Part shown: positions 45,248 through 53,148 of the stretch, one piece after another
How the letters are laid out: the number at the start of each line of letters is the position of its first letter
How positions within the stretch are numbered: the stretch's first letter is position 1
Origin: G963704535 sp963704535
GTDB taxonomy: Bacteria; Chloroflexota; Chloroflexia; Chloroflexales; Roseiflexaceae
Direction of reading: 5' to 3'
DNA length: 64,000 nt
NCBI GenBank assembly: GCA_963704535.1
Contig: OY969916.1
Span: forward strand, 7,130,001-7,194,000
The notes under the pieces: model-generated
Told to the model about the DNA's origin: nothing
Databases searched by the model: none
The model's input: the letters and a program-made list of their open reading frames with translations, nothing else
Position numbers and translations under genes: made by a program

Positions 45248-46579
45248 ATGAGGTCTTCTCTGCCCAACCAGCAGCCCCAGGTGCCGAATGAAACCCAGCA
45301 TCGCGGCGCGCTGGTGCTGCGCACGCTGCCGATCCTGCTGCTCCCGGTCCTGGCGACCTTTATCGGCTTGCTGCTGCTGCGCCTGAGCACTGGCGATTCG
45401 TTCAGGCCGCCGCGCCCCGATGGCGCCTCGTCGTTCGGCCCGCTCATCCCGATCGTCGTGATGGTGATCTTCTTCACCTCGCTGATCATCCTGGTGCGGC
45501 TCGGTCGCCCGACGATCTCGGCGCTGGCGCTGATCGGCGTGTGGACGCTGATCACGACGCTGGCTGTGCTGCGGGGCGGCGTGACCTCGTACGTGCCGGC
45601 GCTGCTGATCATCCCGATCTGCACCGCCGGGCTGCTGATCGACAGCGTGGCGTGTGTGAGCCTGGCGGCGCTGGCGACGCTGCTGGTCGGCAGCCTAGCC
45701 TGGCTGGAGCTGCATGGCCTGATGCCGCCGCCGGAGGTGCCGCCGGCGTTCATCGCCGCCAACTTGCCCTTCCTGGCGGTCGTGTTCTGGGTCGCGCTGT
45801 TCGCGACGGTGGCCGGGCTGACCTCGCTGCTGGCCGGGAGCCTCCAGCGGGCGCTACGGCAGAGCCACGCCCAGGCCCATGCACTCCAGGATCTGAGCGC
45901 TCAGTTGGAGGCGCGCGTCGCCGCGCAGACGGCGCAGCTTGTGGAGCAGGAGCGCGAGGCGGCGACGCTGGAGGAGCGCGCCCGCCTGGCCCGCGATATC
46001 CACGATACGTTGGCGCAGGGGCTGACCGGGATCGTGGTGCAGTTGGGGGCGGCGCAGCGGGCGCTGGCCGCCGCTCCCGGCGAGACCGAGCAGCATATCG
46101 ACCTGGCCCAGCGGATGGCGCGCGAGTCGTTGGCCGAGGCGCGCCGCTCGGTGTGGAACCTGCGCGCGCCGGTGCTGGAGCGCGGCGACCTGAGCGACGC
46201 GTTGCGCGGCCTTGTGGCCCACCCGCTGCGCCCGCAGATCGCCGGCCGCTTCGAGCAGCGCGGCGAGCCCTGGCCCCTGCCGCCCGGCGTCGAGTCGGCG
46301 CTGCTGCGGGTGTGCCAGGAGGCGCTGGTCAACGTGGCCAAGCATGCCGATGCGACCGAGGTCGAGGTGCTGCTGGAGTACCAGCCCGACGCGGTGCGGC
46401 TGAGCGTGGGCGACAACGGGGTCGGCTTCGATGACCTGTCGCAGGAGGTCGTCGCACCGGGGCCGTGGGGCGGCTTCGGGCTGCTGGGCATGCGCGAGCG
46501 CATTAGCGCGTTGGGTGGCGCGCTGGAACTGGCAAATAATGGTGGGGCACATGTGGTGGCGGTGATCCCGAAGAATTGA
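45248..46579 (+). CDS. NarL-class sensor histidine kinase
   Basis: 443 residues from ATG 45248 (MRSSLPNQQPQ). About six hydrophobic segments fill residues 25-195, without a large extracellular domain. A coiled linker (LQDLSAQLEARVAAQTAQLVEQERE), a HisKA_3 dimerisation box with the phosphorylated His in LARDIHDTLAQGLTG, and a HATPase domain (LLRVCQEALVNVAKHADAT, VGDNGVGFD, GFGLLGMRERI) follow. It pairs with the response regulator at 47300. The 3' end lies inside a GAAAATT heptamer array (last codons KN then TGA). Confidence 0.92.
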   Translation: MRSSLPNQQPQVPNETQHRGALVLRTLPILLLPVLATFIGLLLLRLSTGDSFRPPRPDGASSFGPLIPIVVMVIFFTSLIILVRLGRPTISALALIGVWTLITTLAVLRGGVTSYVPALLIIPICTAGLLIDSVACVSLAALATLLVGSLAWLELHGLMPPPEVPPAFIAANLPFLAVVFWVALFATVAGLTSLLAGSLQRALRQSHAQAHALQDLSAQLEARVAAQTAQLVEQEREAATLEERARLARDIHDTLAQGLTGIVVQLGAAQRALAAAPGETEQHIDLAQRMARESLAEARRSVWNLRAPVLERGDLSDALRGLVAHPLRPQIAGRFEQRGEPWPLPPGVESALLRVCQEALVNVAKHADATEVEVLLEYQPDAVRLSVGDNGVGFDDLSQEVVAPGPWGGFGLLGMRERISALGGALELANNGGAHVVAVIPKN

Positions 46580-46604
46580 AAATTGAAAATTGAAAATTGA
46601 AAAT
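46573..46604. repeat. GAAAATT heptamer array at the histidine kinase stop codon
   Basis: GAATTGA then three GAAAATT-type heptamers. The TGA stop (46577-46579) is part of the first unit. Confidence 0.85.
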
Positions 46605-46625
46605 GGAGATGCGGCGAGATTGGAA

Positions 46626-46819
46626 ATTGAGAAGCTGTCTGAAAGGGGAGTTTGAGGGGCTGCCCCTCAAGACCCTCTTCCACCACGGAATTGAGAAGCT
46701 GTCTGAAAGGGGAGTTTGAGGGGCTGCCCCTCAAGACCCTCTTCCACCACGGAATTGAGAGGCTGTCTGAAAAGGGGGAGTTTGAGGGGTTGCCCCTCAA
46801 GACCCTCTTCCACCACGGA
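46626..46819. mobile_element. Three tandem 64-66-bp family A units
   Basis: Units start at 46626, 46690 and 46754, each ATTGAGAAGCTGTCTGAAAG, GAGTTTGAGG, a GGGGCTGCCCC core, CAAGACCCTCTTCCACCACGGA. Units one and two are identical; the third has an insertion of two bases. The 46580-46883 gap holds this block and the heptamer array, and no gene. Confidence 0.88.
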
Positions 46820-46883
46820 ATTGAGAATTGAAATTGCAGGTACGACGGTATATAGGAGGATCGGCAAATAAGGAGAGACCGTC

Positions 46884-47282
46884 GTGAACACTACATCTGA
46901 AAATTCTCCGTATAACATTCAGGAGCGGGCCTTTCTCTTCGCGGTTCGCATAGTTAAACTTCATCAGTACCTTGATAAACGCGGTGGGACTGAGCGCGCA
47001 ATGGCGGATCAGGTTTTGCGAGCAGGTACGTCGATCGGCGCCAATCTTGAAGAAGCTGACGCCGGGCAGAGTAAGCCCGACTTTATTTCCAAATGTGGTA
47101 TTGCGCTCAAAGAAGCGCGGGAAACACGTTTCTGGTTGAGATTATTGATGAAGTGTGAACTTGTTCCAATAGATCGAATAGGTCCTCTGGTCGCTGAATC
47201 AAGTGAGCTTGTCGCAATTCTCACGGCTATTGTCAAAAACTCGCGCGCTAACCAATTGTCTGTCAGGAATGGGTCCAAGTGA
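46884..47282 (+). CDS. Four-helix bundle protein (S23/IVP family)
   Basis: A 132-residue protein starting at GTG 46884, with AAGGAGAG nine bases upstream. It matches the 23S rRNA intervening-sequence-protein family (TIGR02436-type): FLFAVRIVKLHQYLDK, VLRAGTSIGANLEEADAG, DFISKCGIALKEARETRFWLRLL. These small helical bundles are widespread, often near regulatory or defence genes, and have no known biochemical function. The gene ends four bases into the response regulator's first possible start and lies between kinase and regulator, suggesting coexpression. Confidence 0.85.
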   Translation: MNTTSENSPYNIQERAFLFAVRIVKLHQYLDKRGGTERAMADQVLRAGTSIGANLEEADAGQSKPDFISKCGIALKEARETRFWLRLLMKCELVPIDRIGPLVAESSELVAILTAIVKNSRANQLSVRNGSK

Positions 47283-47953
47283 TGACTAATTCTCAATTCT
47301 CAATTCTCAATTCTCAATTCATACGTGTCCTCGTCGTCGATGATCACCCCGTCGTCCGGCACGGCCTGATCGCGATCCTGCGCTACGAGCAGGGCATGGA
47401 GGTGGTGGGCGAGGCGGCGGATGGGCTGACGGCGGTGCGGCTGATCCTGGAGCAGCGGCCCGACGTGGTGCTGCTGGATCTGCGCCTGCCGCAGCTCAGC
47501 GGCATCGAGGTGATGCGCCAGGTGCGCGCCCAGGCGCCGCAGGTGCGCTTCCTGGTGCTCACCACCTACGACACCGACGAGTATATCGGCCCGGCGCTGG
47601 CGGCCGGCGCGCAGGGCTATCTGCTGAAGGACGCTACGCCGGACGAGCTGGCGCGGGCGGTGCGCTCGCTGGTGCAGGGCGGCGCAGCGCTGGAGCCGGC
47701 GGTCGCGGCCCGGCTGCTGGAGCGGATGTCCGAGACCGAGCGCGGCGAGGATCTGTCGGCGCGGGAGCTGGAGGTGCTGCGGCTGCTGGTCAACGGCGCC
47801 AGCAACAAGGCGATCGCCGCGCACCTGGGCCTCTCCGAGAACACGGTCAAATCGCATATCAGCCATATTTTCAGCAAGCTGGGGGTGCAGAGCCGTGCCG
47901 AGGCCGTGGCGGTCGCGTTGCAGCGGGGGATGGTGCCGATGGAGCGGCAGTAG
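47279..47953 (+). CDS. NarL/LuxR-type response regulator
   Basis: A 224-residue two-domain regulator. The receiver domain has VLVVDDHPVVRHG, the phosphorylated Asp in DVVLLDLRLPQ, VLTTYDT and YLLKDAT. The LuxR helix-turn-helix is LSARELEVLRLLVNG to NTVKSHISHIFSKLGV. The first 14 residues (MMTNSQFSILNSQF) are encoded by a CTCAATT heptamer array, and the native family start would be near IRVLVVDD. The array has therefore replaced or extended the N-terminus and the ribosome-binding site region. It is the cognate partner of the upstream kinase by position. Confidence 0.93.
   Translation: MMTNSQFSILNSQFIRVLVVDDHPVVRHGLIAILRYEQGMEVVGEAADGLTAVRLILEQRPDVVLLDLRLPQLSGIEVMRQVRAQAPQVRFLVLTTYDTDEYIGPALAAGAQGYLLKDATPDELARAVRSLVQGGAALEPAVAARLLERMSETERGEDLSARELEVLRLLVNGASNKAIAAHLGLSENTVKSHISHIFSKLGVQSRAEAVAVALQRGMVPMERQ
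47286..47320. repeat. CTCAATT heptamer array encoding the regulator N-terminus
   Basis: Five TTCTCAA units (47287-47320) within the first codons of the response regulator gene, translated as NSQFSIL/NSQF. Confidence 0.88.
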
Positions 47954-47963
47954 CAGTGGGCTG

Positions 47964-47992
47964 GAGATTGGAGATTGGAGATTGGAGATTGT
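47964..47992. repeat. GGAGATT heptamer array after the response regulator
   Basis: Four GGAGATT heptamers begin 11 bases after the stop codon. A complementary CAATCTCTAA lies at 48004-48013 and another TAATCTCTAATCTCC at 48128-48142, on the two sides of the family B element. Confidence 0.85.
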
Positions 47993-48010
47993 AATACCAC
48001 CATCAATCTC

Positions 48011-48131
48011 TAAGACAAGGTTTCGGAAGGCGCCATTCCACTTTACAATGTGGGTGGGGGGAGACTGAGGGGGCTGCCCCCTCAAACCCCCTTTTTTCCC
48101 AGAACTGTAAAGCTCCCAAGAACCTTGTCTA
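48011..48131. mobile_element. Palindromic MITE-like element, family B
   Basis: TAAGACAAGGTT at the left and AACCTTGTCTAA at the right, inner CTTTACAATG and CTGTAAAG, and core GAGGGGGCTGCCCCCTC. It is inserted in the middle of a GGAGATT-type heptamer pair. Confidence 0.82.
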
Positions 48132-48187
48132 ATCTCTAATCTCCGAGCGAGTAGGAACTTATTTCCTGCCGAGCACCAGGGAGTCAT

Positions 48188-48958
48188 GTGTTGATGAAGA
48201 AACCTGAGGATACCGCAACCGCGCGCCGCACCTTCCTGCGCGCCTGCCTCGCGATGCCGGCTAGCTTCGTGCTGGCCGCGTGCGCCGGGCAGTCGGCCGG
48301 CGAAGTCACGCCGCAGCCCGCCGCGCCTTCGCCGCCTACCCCGACGAGCGCGCCGGCCCCACCCACGCCGACGGCACTAGCGCCCACCCAACCACTGCCG
48401 ACGCAACTGCCGCCCACGCAACCGCCGACACAATTACCACCGACCCAGGCGGCCCAGCCGGCTGCGCTCCAGCCCACCCCCGCTTGTAATGACGACGACG
48501 AGACGCCGGCGCAAACCGAGGGGCCATACTATACGCCCAACACCCCCGAGCGCGCCTCGCTGATCGAGCCGGGCATTACCGGGACGCGACTGGTGGTCAG
48601 TGGGCAGGTGCTGACGACAGGGTGTGTGCCGGTGGCGCGGGCGCTGCTGGACTTCTGGCACGCCGACGACGGCGGCGCCTACGACAACGCCGGCTACCGG
48701 CTGCGCGGCCACCAGTTCACCGACGACCAGGGGCGCTACACGCTCGAAACGATCGTGCCGGGGCTGTACACCGGGCGAACGCGGCATATTCACGTGAAGG
48801 TCCAGGCGCCAAATCAGGCAGTCCTGACCACCCAGCTTTATTTCCCCGACGAGGCGGGCAATAGCAGCGATGGCATCTTCCGGTCGGAGCTGGTAATGCA
48901 GGTTCAGGATGTAGCCGATGGCAAGGCGGGAGCGTTCGATTTTGTGCTGGACGTCTGA
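48188..48958 (+). CDS. Secreted intradiol ring-cleavage dioxygenase-like lipoprotein
   Basis: 256 residues (ATG at 48194 is an alternative start). The N-terminus combines RRTFLRACLAMPASF with a lipobox LAAC, so it should be exported and lipid-anchored. A long Thr/Pro/Gln linker (TPTSAPAPPTPTALAPTQP) follows. The catalytic beta-sandwich has the non-haem Fe(III) ligands of catechol/protocatechuate dioxygenases: Tyr in TEGPYYTP, Tyr in GAYDNAGYRLRG region, and the His pair in RTRHIHVKVQ. Extracellular intradiol enzymes of this type act on aromatic diols; the substrate here is unknown. Confidence 0.87.
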   Translation: MLMKKPEDTATARRTFLRACLAMPASFVLAACAGQSAGEVTPQPAAPSPPTPTSAPAPPTPTALAPTQPLPTQLPPTQPPTQLPPTQAAQPAALQPTPACNDDDETPAQTEGPYYTPNTPERASLIEPGITGTRLVVSGQVLTTGCVPVARALLDFWHADDGGAYDNAGYRLRGHQFTDDQGRYTLETIVPGLYTGRTRHIHVKVQAPNQAVLTTQLYFPDEAGNSSDGIFRSELVMQVQDVADGKAGAFDFVLDV

Positions 48959-49012
48959 GAGACTGTTTGAAAAGGGGGGAGTTTGAGGGGTCGCCCCTCA
49001 AGAATAACCCCA
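48959..49012. mobile_element. Palindromic element, family A, at the dioxygenase stop codon
   Basis: GAGACTGTTTGAAAAGGGGGGAG, core GAGGGGTCGCCCCTC, then AAGAATAACCCC. It begins on the base after the TGA stop. Confidence 0.75.
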
Positions 49013-49115
49013 CTCACATTTTATACGTGCGTTGTGCGCGTAACGCATGGAAGTCAGACAGGTTTATCGATATGCTACAATACAACAACCTGATCATAGG
49101 CAGGAGGTTATAGTC

Positions 49116-49415
49116 ATGACAATGTATGCGCTAGTAGAGAACAAACCTGATGGCAAGTACACTGCCTCCTTGATCGGCTGGTCCGACATCACCGCGCAGG
49201 GTGAGACGGAGGAGGAAGCATTGGCCGAGCTGCGCCACTCACTCACCCGTCAGCTCAAACGGGCGCGCATCGTGCCGCTCGAAGTCGATCTGTCTCAGAG
49301 TGATAACGCCTGGCTCCAGATGGTGGGAATTTTTAAGGATGATCCGTTCTTTGAGGAATTTCAGGAGTCGATCTCAACGTATCGGCGTGAGCTTGATGCC
49401 CGGATGAAACCCTAG
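49116..49415 (+). CDS. HicB-like protein
   Basis: A 99-residue protein from ATG 49116 with AGGAGG ten bases upstream. The N-terminal half (MYALVENKPDGKYTASLIGWSDITAQGETEEEALAELRHSL) has the HicB partial RNase-H-like fold pattern. The C-terminal part ends QESISTYRRELDARMKP and may be a folded helix rather than the usual DNA-binding domain. No HicA toxin is adjacent, so it is either an orphan antitoxin or a stand-alone regulator. Confidence 0.7.
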   Translation: MTMYALVENKPDGKYTASLIGWSDITAQGETEEEALAELRHSLTRQLKRARIVPLEVDLSQSDNAWLQMVGIFKDDPFFEEFQESISTYRRELDARMKP

Positions 49416-49764
49416 CCCAATCTTGACTCCTCTTCCAGAGTCGCCAGCAGCGCTTCGGCCTCGGCTTGCTCCTGCTTTTTGCCCAACCGCCGGAAGAGAT
49501 CACGGGCCTGGCGGGCATAAGCAGTAGCGGAGGCGCGCTGTTCTCGCTCTTTATCAATTGCGGCAAGGTTATGGATAGCTCCAGCGATCACGTTAACACG
49601 TCCGCATTCGCGTGCAAACTTTAGGCTTTCCTCAAAATAGGCATAGGCAGCGTCTAGATCATTTGCCGCACGCTTCGCGGTCCCAAGCCGCAGCAGATGA
49701 GAAGCTAAATTCGATATGTCATTCTTCTCCCGAAACAAATCGGCTCCTTGCTGATACCAGCTAG
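49412..49764 (-). pseudogene. 3' fragment of the NB-ARC/TPR gene cut by the IS701-type element
   Basis: Reads WYQQGADLFREKNDISNLASHLLRLG, then TPR-like helices (AYAYFEESLKFARECGRVN, ASATAYARQARDLFRRLG) and a stop at 49412. It has no start of its own. Joining position 49764 to the other part at 51275, with one CTAG counted, gives an exact continuation of the reading frame. It overlaps the HicB-like gene's last codon on the opposite strand. Confidence 0.9.
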
Positions 49765-51270
49765 TACTACAACGAGACTTCGTGGTATCATCCTCTCTCA
49801 CTCAATTTGCCATTGGGAGGAGGGGATGAAACATCTGGAAACGATTGCCACGGCGCCAGTTCTCGACCTGACGCCACAAGACATTGATGGTCTGCTGGAT
49901 GAACTGAACAGCTATCATGCGATCTTCTCTCCATTGTTTAAGCGGCCTGAGCAGCGTGAATGGTCGCAAACCTATCTGCATGGCCTGCTGCTGGAGCTGC
50001 CGCGCAAGTCGATTGAGCCAATGATGTTGGCTTTGCGTGGGGCCGATCGGAATGCCATCAGGGCTATGCAGCAGTTTGTCAGTGAAGGTGCCTGGGATGA
50101 TACTGCCATCCTGCACCGCTTGTGGTCGGAAATCGATGCCGATCTGGGCGACGATGACGGCGTGCTACTTCTGGATGGCAGCGACTTTCCCAAGCAAGGT
50201 AGCGAGTCGGTAGGGGTCAAACGCCAGTACTGTGGACAACTCGGCAAGACCGCCAACTGTCAGGCTGGTGTGTTTCTGGCCTATGCCTCTCAGCAAGGCT
50301 ATACCTTGGTTGATCGCCGCCTGTACTTGCCCGAGGAATGGATCAGCGACCCCGCTTTTGCCGAGCGGCGAAAAGCCTGTCGGCTGCCAGACGAATTGAC
50401 CTTTACGACCAAGCCATCTTTGGGCTGGGCCATGATTGAGGACGTAGTCCAAACCCAAACTCTGCGCTGCCGCTGGGTCGCTTGTGACGAAGGGTTTGGG
50501 CGCGATACCGCCCTGCTGGACAAGATCGCCCACGCGCACTTGTGGTACTTCGCTGAAGTGCCCCACGATACCCAAGTGTGGCTGGCGCGTCCAGATGTGG
50601 CGGTGCCAGAGTGGAGCGGACGTGGCCGCAAGCCGACACGCGAACGCCTGGTAGCAGGTTCGCCACCTCCACAGACGGTAGCTGCACTGGCTACCGCCTT
50701 GCCGAGTAGTGCCTGGTCGAAGCAACTGATCAAGGAGGGCAGTCAAGGGCCGCAAATGGCTGAGTTCGCGATTGTGCGCGTGATTGGTGTGCGTGATGGG
50801 CTGCCTGGCGAGGAGGTCTGGCTGGTGCTGCGGCGCAGCCTGACCGACGGGGAACTCAAGACCTATCTGTGCAATGCGCCCGCTGACATACCACTTGTGC
50901 GGCTGGCGCGGATGAGCGGGATGCGCTGGCCAATAGAGACGTGCTTCGAGACCGGTAAGCAGGAACTGGGGATGGGCGACTACGAAGTGCGCTCGTGGAC
51001 GGGCTGGCATCATCATATGACACTGATGATTGTGGCGCAGGCGTTTTTGGTGCGGGTGCAGAAGCGCTTGAAAAAAACGCTCCGGCCCTGACGTTGCCGC
51101 AGGCGCAGTTCTTGGTCGCGTACGCCATCCCACGGCGCAGCTTTGATGCGGAGTGGGTGCTCTCCGTCTTGGCGTATTGGCAAGATGCGAATTATCGGGC
51201 ATATCGTTCACATCGCAAACGGCGTTTGGCCAAACTCAATCAACGTGAGTGATAAAGTCTCGTTGTAGTA
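49765..51270. mobile_element. IS701-type insertion sequence
   Basis: A 1506-bp element with terminal inverted repeats TACTACAACGAGACTT (49765-49780) and its complement (51255-51270), flanked by the duplicated target CTAG (49761-49764 and 51271-51274). A 4-bp YTAR target is typical of the IS701 family. It disrupts the NB-ARC/TPR gene. Confidence 0.93.
49826..51252 (+). CDS. IS701-family transposase with an A7 frameshift site near its end
   Basis: Starts at ATG 49826 (GGGAGGAGGGG upstream). DDE_5-type domain: catalytic Asp in VLLLDGSDFPKQG, Asp region RWVACDEGFGRD and Glu in RWPIETCFETGKQELGMGDYEVRSW. The first frame stops at 51091 after QKRLKKTLRP. The -1 frame, crossing at the A7 run 51071-51077, continues LEKNAPALTLPQAQFLVAYAIP to YRSHRKRRLAKLNQRE (51252), which resembles the usual C-terminus of this family. 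Frameshifting or transcript slippage at A7 would give the long product; alternatively a one-base loss. Confidence 0.88.
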
Positions 51271-53114
51271 CTAGTCGCCGTCACTAAATCGCCCTGCTGT
51301 AACGCAAGATCGCCCATTGTTCCCATGAAATGCCGTATCAGTTGCTTGTCTCCAATTTCATCAACCTCGTCGAATGCTATCTTCAGTAATGACGCAGCCT
51401 CTTCAAGATTGCCAAGATGCATAGCGGCAACTCCTAGCTGTCGATTCGCCAGGCAGACCATCCAGGCATCTCCAATTCGCTTGCCAATGGTACGCGCCTC
51501 AATCGTATATTGTGTAGCCGCGTCGAGATTATGGCGATGGAAGCTCAGATGCGTAAGGTTGAAACAACACCATCCAACATGTTCGAGGTCATTAATCCCT
51601 CGGCCAAGCCTAAGCATTCTCAAGCTGAGAGTTTCCCAGTCATTCCAGTAACCTCGGATACGACATGTTCGCGCAACATGTCCCATGAAATCAAGCGCGC
51701 GCTTGGCTTGCGGAAACGACAACTTTGAAATAACGCTGTTTCCTTCGATTGTCGGTTCATACTGCAAGCGAGAGATAATATCATCGATTGCGATCGTAAT
51801 ATTAGGGAGTTCACGCTCGACAAGGTCATGACCGCGCCAATTATGTGACCATCCGCCATATTCGTGAGAAAGCTCGTAGAAGTACATCTGCCATCGCTCC
51901 CGCGCCGCCACCATCCAATCTTCCTGCTTCTCGGCTTCGCTTTGCACGAAGCTCCGCGTCAGCGGCAACAGACTAAACCGCTCGCCCTCCTTATTCACCA
52001 GCGACAGCCGCAGCAGCTCCTCTAACCCCATATCGCGCCCAAACTCGTCTTCGCCCAGCCCGGCCACCACGCCAAGCGCCTCGCGGCTGGCGTCGGCGGC
52101 GAACAGTGCCAGCGCCAGCAGCAGCCGGTGAGCGTCCTTGCCACGGATCTGCGCGACGCTCTCCTCGAAGCAGAAGCGGGCGATGTCGCTTTGCCCCTGG
52201 CCGAGCCGGCGCAGCACGCTCTCGACCGAGCCGCCCAGCCCCATCAGGCCGACGCTCCAGACGATCGCCAGCGGCACGCCGCCGGTGCGCTGCCATAGCG
52301 CCTCGCGCTCCTCGACCGCCAGCGTCACATCCTTGCGCGCGGCCTCCTGGTCGATCAGCGCCAGCGCGTCGGCGTGCGGCATGCCGGCCAGCCGCACCGG
52401 GTGGGCCACGTCGATGCGGTGGCGGGTGGTGACGAGCGCCTTGGCGGGATCGGGCAGCTCACGCAGGAACACCAGCAGATCCTCGTCATCGACCGCCTCC
52501 AGGTTGTCGAGAAGCAGCAGTGTGCGCTGCTCGCGCAGCACCTGTTCGACGATCGCGCGCTGCTCCTGGGCCGGCGCGCGGGTGATCGCCGGGAAGTCGA
52601 GCACCTGGGCGATCGCCGTAAACAGATCATCGAGCGTGCGGAACGCCTGGCGCCGCTCGACTAGGCCGCCGGTGGTCAGGTAGGTGCGCTTGGCCGAGAC
52701 CCACACGAGCGCCTCGAACCGCTCGGCCTCCGGCAGCGCGGCGTACTGGTCGCAGTAGGTGTAGGCGGTCTCCAGCGCCAGCGCGCTCTTGCCGATCCCG
52801 CCGATCCCGTCGATCGTCACGACGTAGGCGCGGCTCCTGGGGTAGGGCAGCAGCAGGCGGCGCACCTCGGCCAGCTCCTTCTGGCGGCCGACAAAGCGCT
52901 CGTAGTCGCGCGGGGGCAGGTTGTGGCGCGGCAGCAGCTCACGCATACGCCGTTCCAGCTCGGCGATCTTCTGGCGATACTCGGCGATTTGTAGCGTCAC
53001 GTGGGGCGGGGTCGCCAGGTCGCCGTACTTGGCCGCCTGAAGCTCCAGTTCGCGCAGGTGGGCGCCGTGGATCTGGAGCAGATGCTCAAGGTGTGTACGC
53101 TGGGCCGAGTCCAT
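51271..53114 (-). pseudogene. NB-ARC/TPR (bacterial NLR-like) protein, 5' part, interrupted by IS701-type element
   Basis: The visible 614 residues start MDSAQRTHLEHLLQIHG, a short helical N-terminal region typical of STAND proteins. The NB-ARC domain follows: Walker A DGIGGIGKSALALETAY, RTLLLLDNLEAVDDEDLL (Walker B), LVTTRHRIDVAHP and GGVPLAIVWSVGLMG. After a winged-helix region (about 330-400), TPR-like helices run to GDLVTATS, where the IS element cuts. With the 49412-49764 fragment the intact protein would be about 730 residues. Paralogue of the downstream 854-residue gene. Confidence 0.9.
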
Positions 53115-53148
53115 AGTCCGCTCCTTCCGTCGTTCCGCGCTTCCCCGT

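Noticed and set aside
46884..47282. rRNA locus suggested by the S23 intervening-sequence-protein name
   Set aside because: The family name comes from its first discovery inside 23S rRNA; no rRNA sequence is present here.
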